From: Spirochaetales bacterium
Lineage (GTDB): Bacteria; Spirochaetota; Spirochaetia; Sphaerochaetales; Sphaerochaetaceae
Assembly (NCBI GenBank): GCA_017475725.1
Contig: JAFVFA010000217.1
Span: 1-7,060 of the forward strand
Reading direction: 5' to 3'
DNA length: 7,060 nucleotides
The notes under the pieces were generated by a model, which saw only the letters and a list, made by a program, of their open reading frames with translations, was not told the origin of the DNA and did no database searches. The position numbers and the translations under genes were made by a program. This document shows, piece by piece, positions 6,751-7,060 of the stretch (its first letter is position 1; every line of letters begins with the position of its first letter).

Positions 6751-7060
6751 TCAGGCAGCTGTCTTCTGCAGATCTGGATAGGCTTTCCTGTCAAGGTTCG
6801 CCATGACGGCCACTATCATTATCTCCGTCACGCCGATTCCGATTATGGCAGTCCATGCGGCTGCGGAGCCTGCCTGGTCATACAGATAACCTACGACAAG
6901 CTGTATTGCGGAGCTGCTCAGACCGCAATGATCCGTCCTCTATGTGAGGCTGGAATCCTCCTTGTCAGAAACGGCGAGGAGGAGAGGGTGTTGAATATCT
7001 CGCCGAATGTGAACACCATGATTGAGACGAAGCACAACACGGTTGTGGCGGATGTAGGAC
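6751..7060 (-). pseudogene. MFS transporter C-terminus, convergent and frameshifted (5' end outside window)
   Basis: On the - strand, bases 7058-6921 encode 46 residues containing VSIMVFTFGEIFNT and then RRIPASHRGRIIAV. This is the membrane helix and basic cytoplasmic loop (G-E-I, R-G-R) seen in the C-terminal half of major facilitator superfamily transporters. That frame stops at TGA 6920-6918. The next 56 residues are in another frame, from 6921 to the TGA at 6753-6751: LSSSAIQLVVGYLYDQAG, a further hydrophobic helix (AAWTAIIGIGVTEIMIVAVMA) and the polar tail LDRKAYPDLQKTAA. The two join smoothly as RGRIIAV-LSSSAIQ if one C is restored beside 6921, so one base appears lost from a CC. Function (substrate) cannot be told. 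The gene runs toward the phosphatase gene and the two stop codons are 2 bp apart, with no terminator seen between them. It is either a true frameshifted pseudogene or a sequencing or assembly error. Confidence 0.75.

Noticed and set aside
6928..7060. + strand reading from ATG 6928 open to the window end, resembling the start of a new gene.
   Set aside because: The complementary strand encodes clear MFS transporter sequence here, and the + strand ATG has no good ribosome binding site. It is a shadow of the transporter.
1..7060. CRISPR arrays, insertion sequences, tRNA or rRNA genes, toxin-antitoxin or phage genes.
   Set aside because: No regular repeat-spacer pattern, transposase, terminal inverted repeats, cloverleaf or conserved rRNA sequence was seen on either strand.

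Overview
The window carries six genes on the + strand and the 3' end of a seventh on the - strand. Four of them are packed into one apparent transcription unit. The content is that of an anaerobic, host- or gut-associated bacterium. Evidence for a bacterium is the lipoprotein signal, Shine-Dalgarno sites, the GGDEF and SpoIIE-type signalling proteins, and an iron-sulfur flavoprotein of the kind common in anaerobes. Codon use is rich in AAG, GAG, ATA and AGG/AGA, with moderate GC. Clostridia or Spirochaetes fit best, but the lineage cannot be fixed from this sequence.

Positions 1-2748 hold exported or envelope functions. First is the C-terminal part of an alkaline phosphatase with an extra C-terminal beta-rich module. 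Next is a GH18 (chitinase-like) lipoprotein whose ribosome binding site overlaps the phosphatase stop codon. Third is a left-handed beta-helix acyltransferase resembling the C-terminal half of GlmU. A short gap leads to a multi-pass membrane GGDEF protein with a degenerate GGDQF signature, ending at 3862.

A possible promoter (about 3869-3897) precedes a small iron-sulfur flavoprotein (3935-4444), which is closed by a clear GC-rich intrinsic terminator (about 4449-4486). The next intergenic region contains three copies of TTGAAGT (one inverted), a candidate regulatory site. It leads into a 721-residue membrane sensor with a dCache-like outer domain, HAMP and a SpoIIE/RsbU PP2C phosphatase (4583-6748). 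Only 2 bp separate this gene from a convergent gene on the - strand, the C-terminal end of an MFS transporter, which is visibly frameshifted near 6921.

Functionally, the first block suggests release of phosphate and amino sugars from polymers at the cell surface (inference). The GGDEF and SpoIIE proteins are two membrane-bound signalling outputs. I see no mobile element, CRISPR array, tRNA or rRNA, and no convincing novel multi-gene system. The points most worth checking are two possible single-base frameshifts (near 6921 and near 2783), the GGDQF substitution, and the TTGAAGT repeats.
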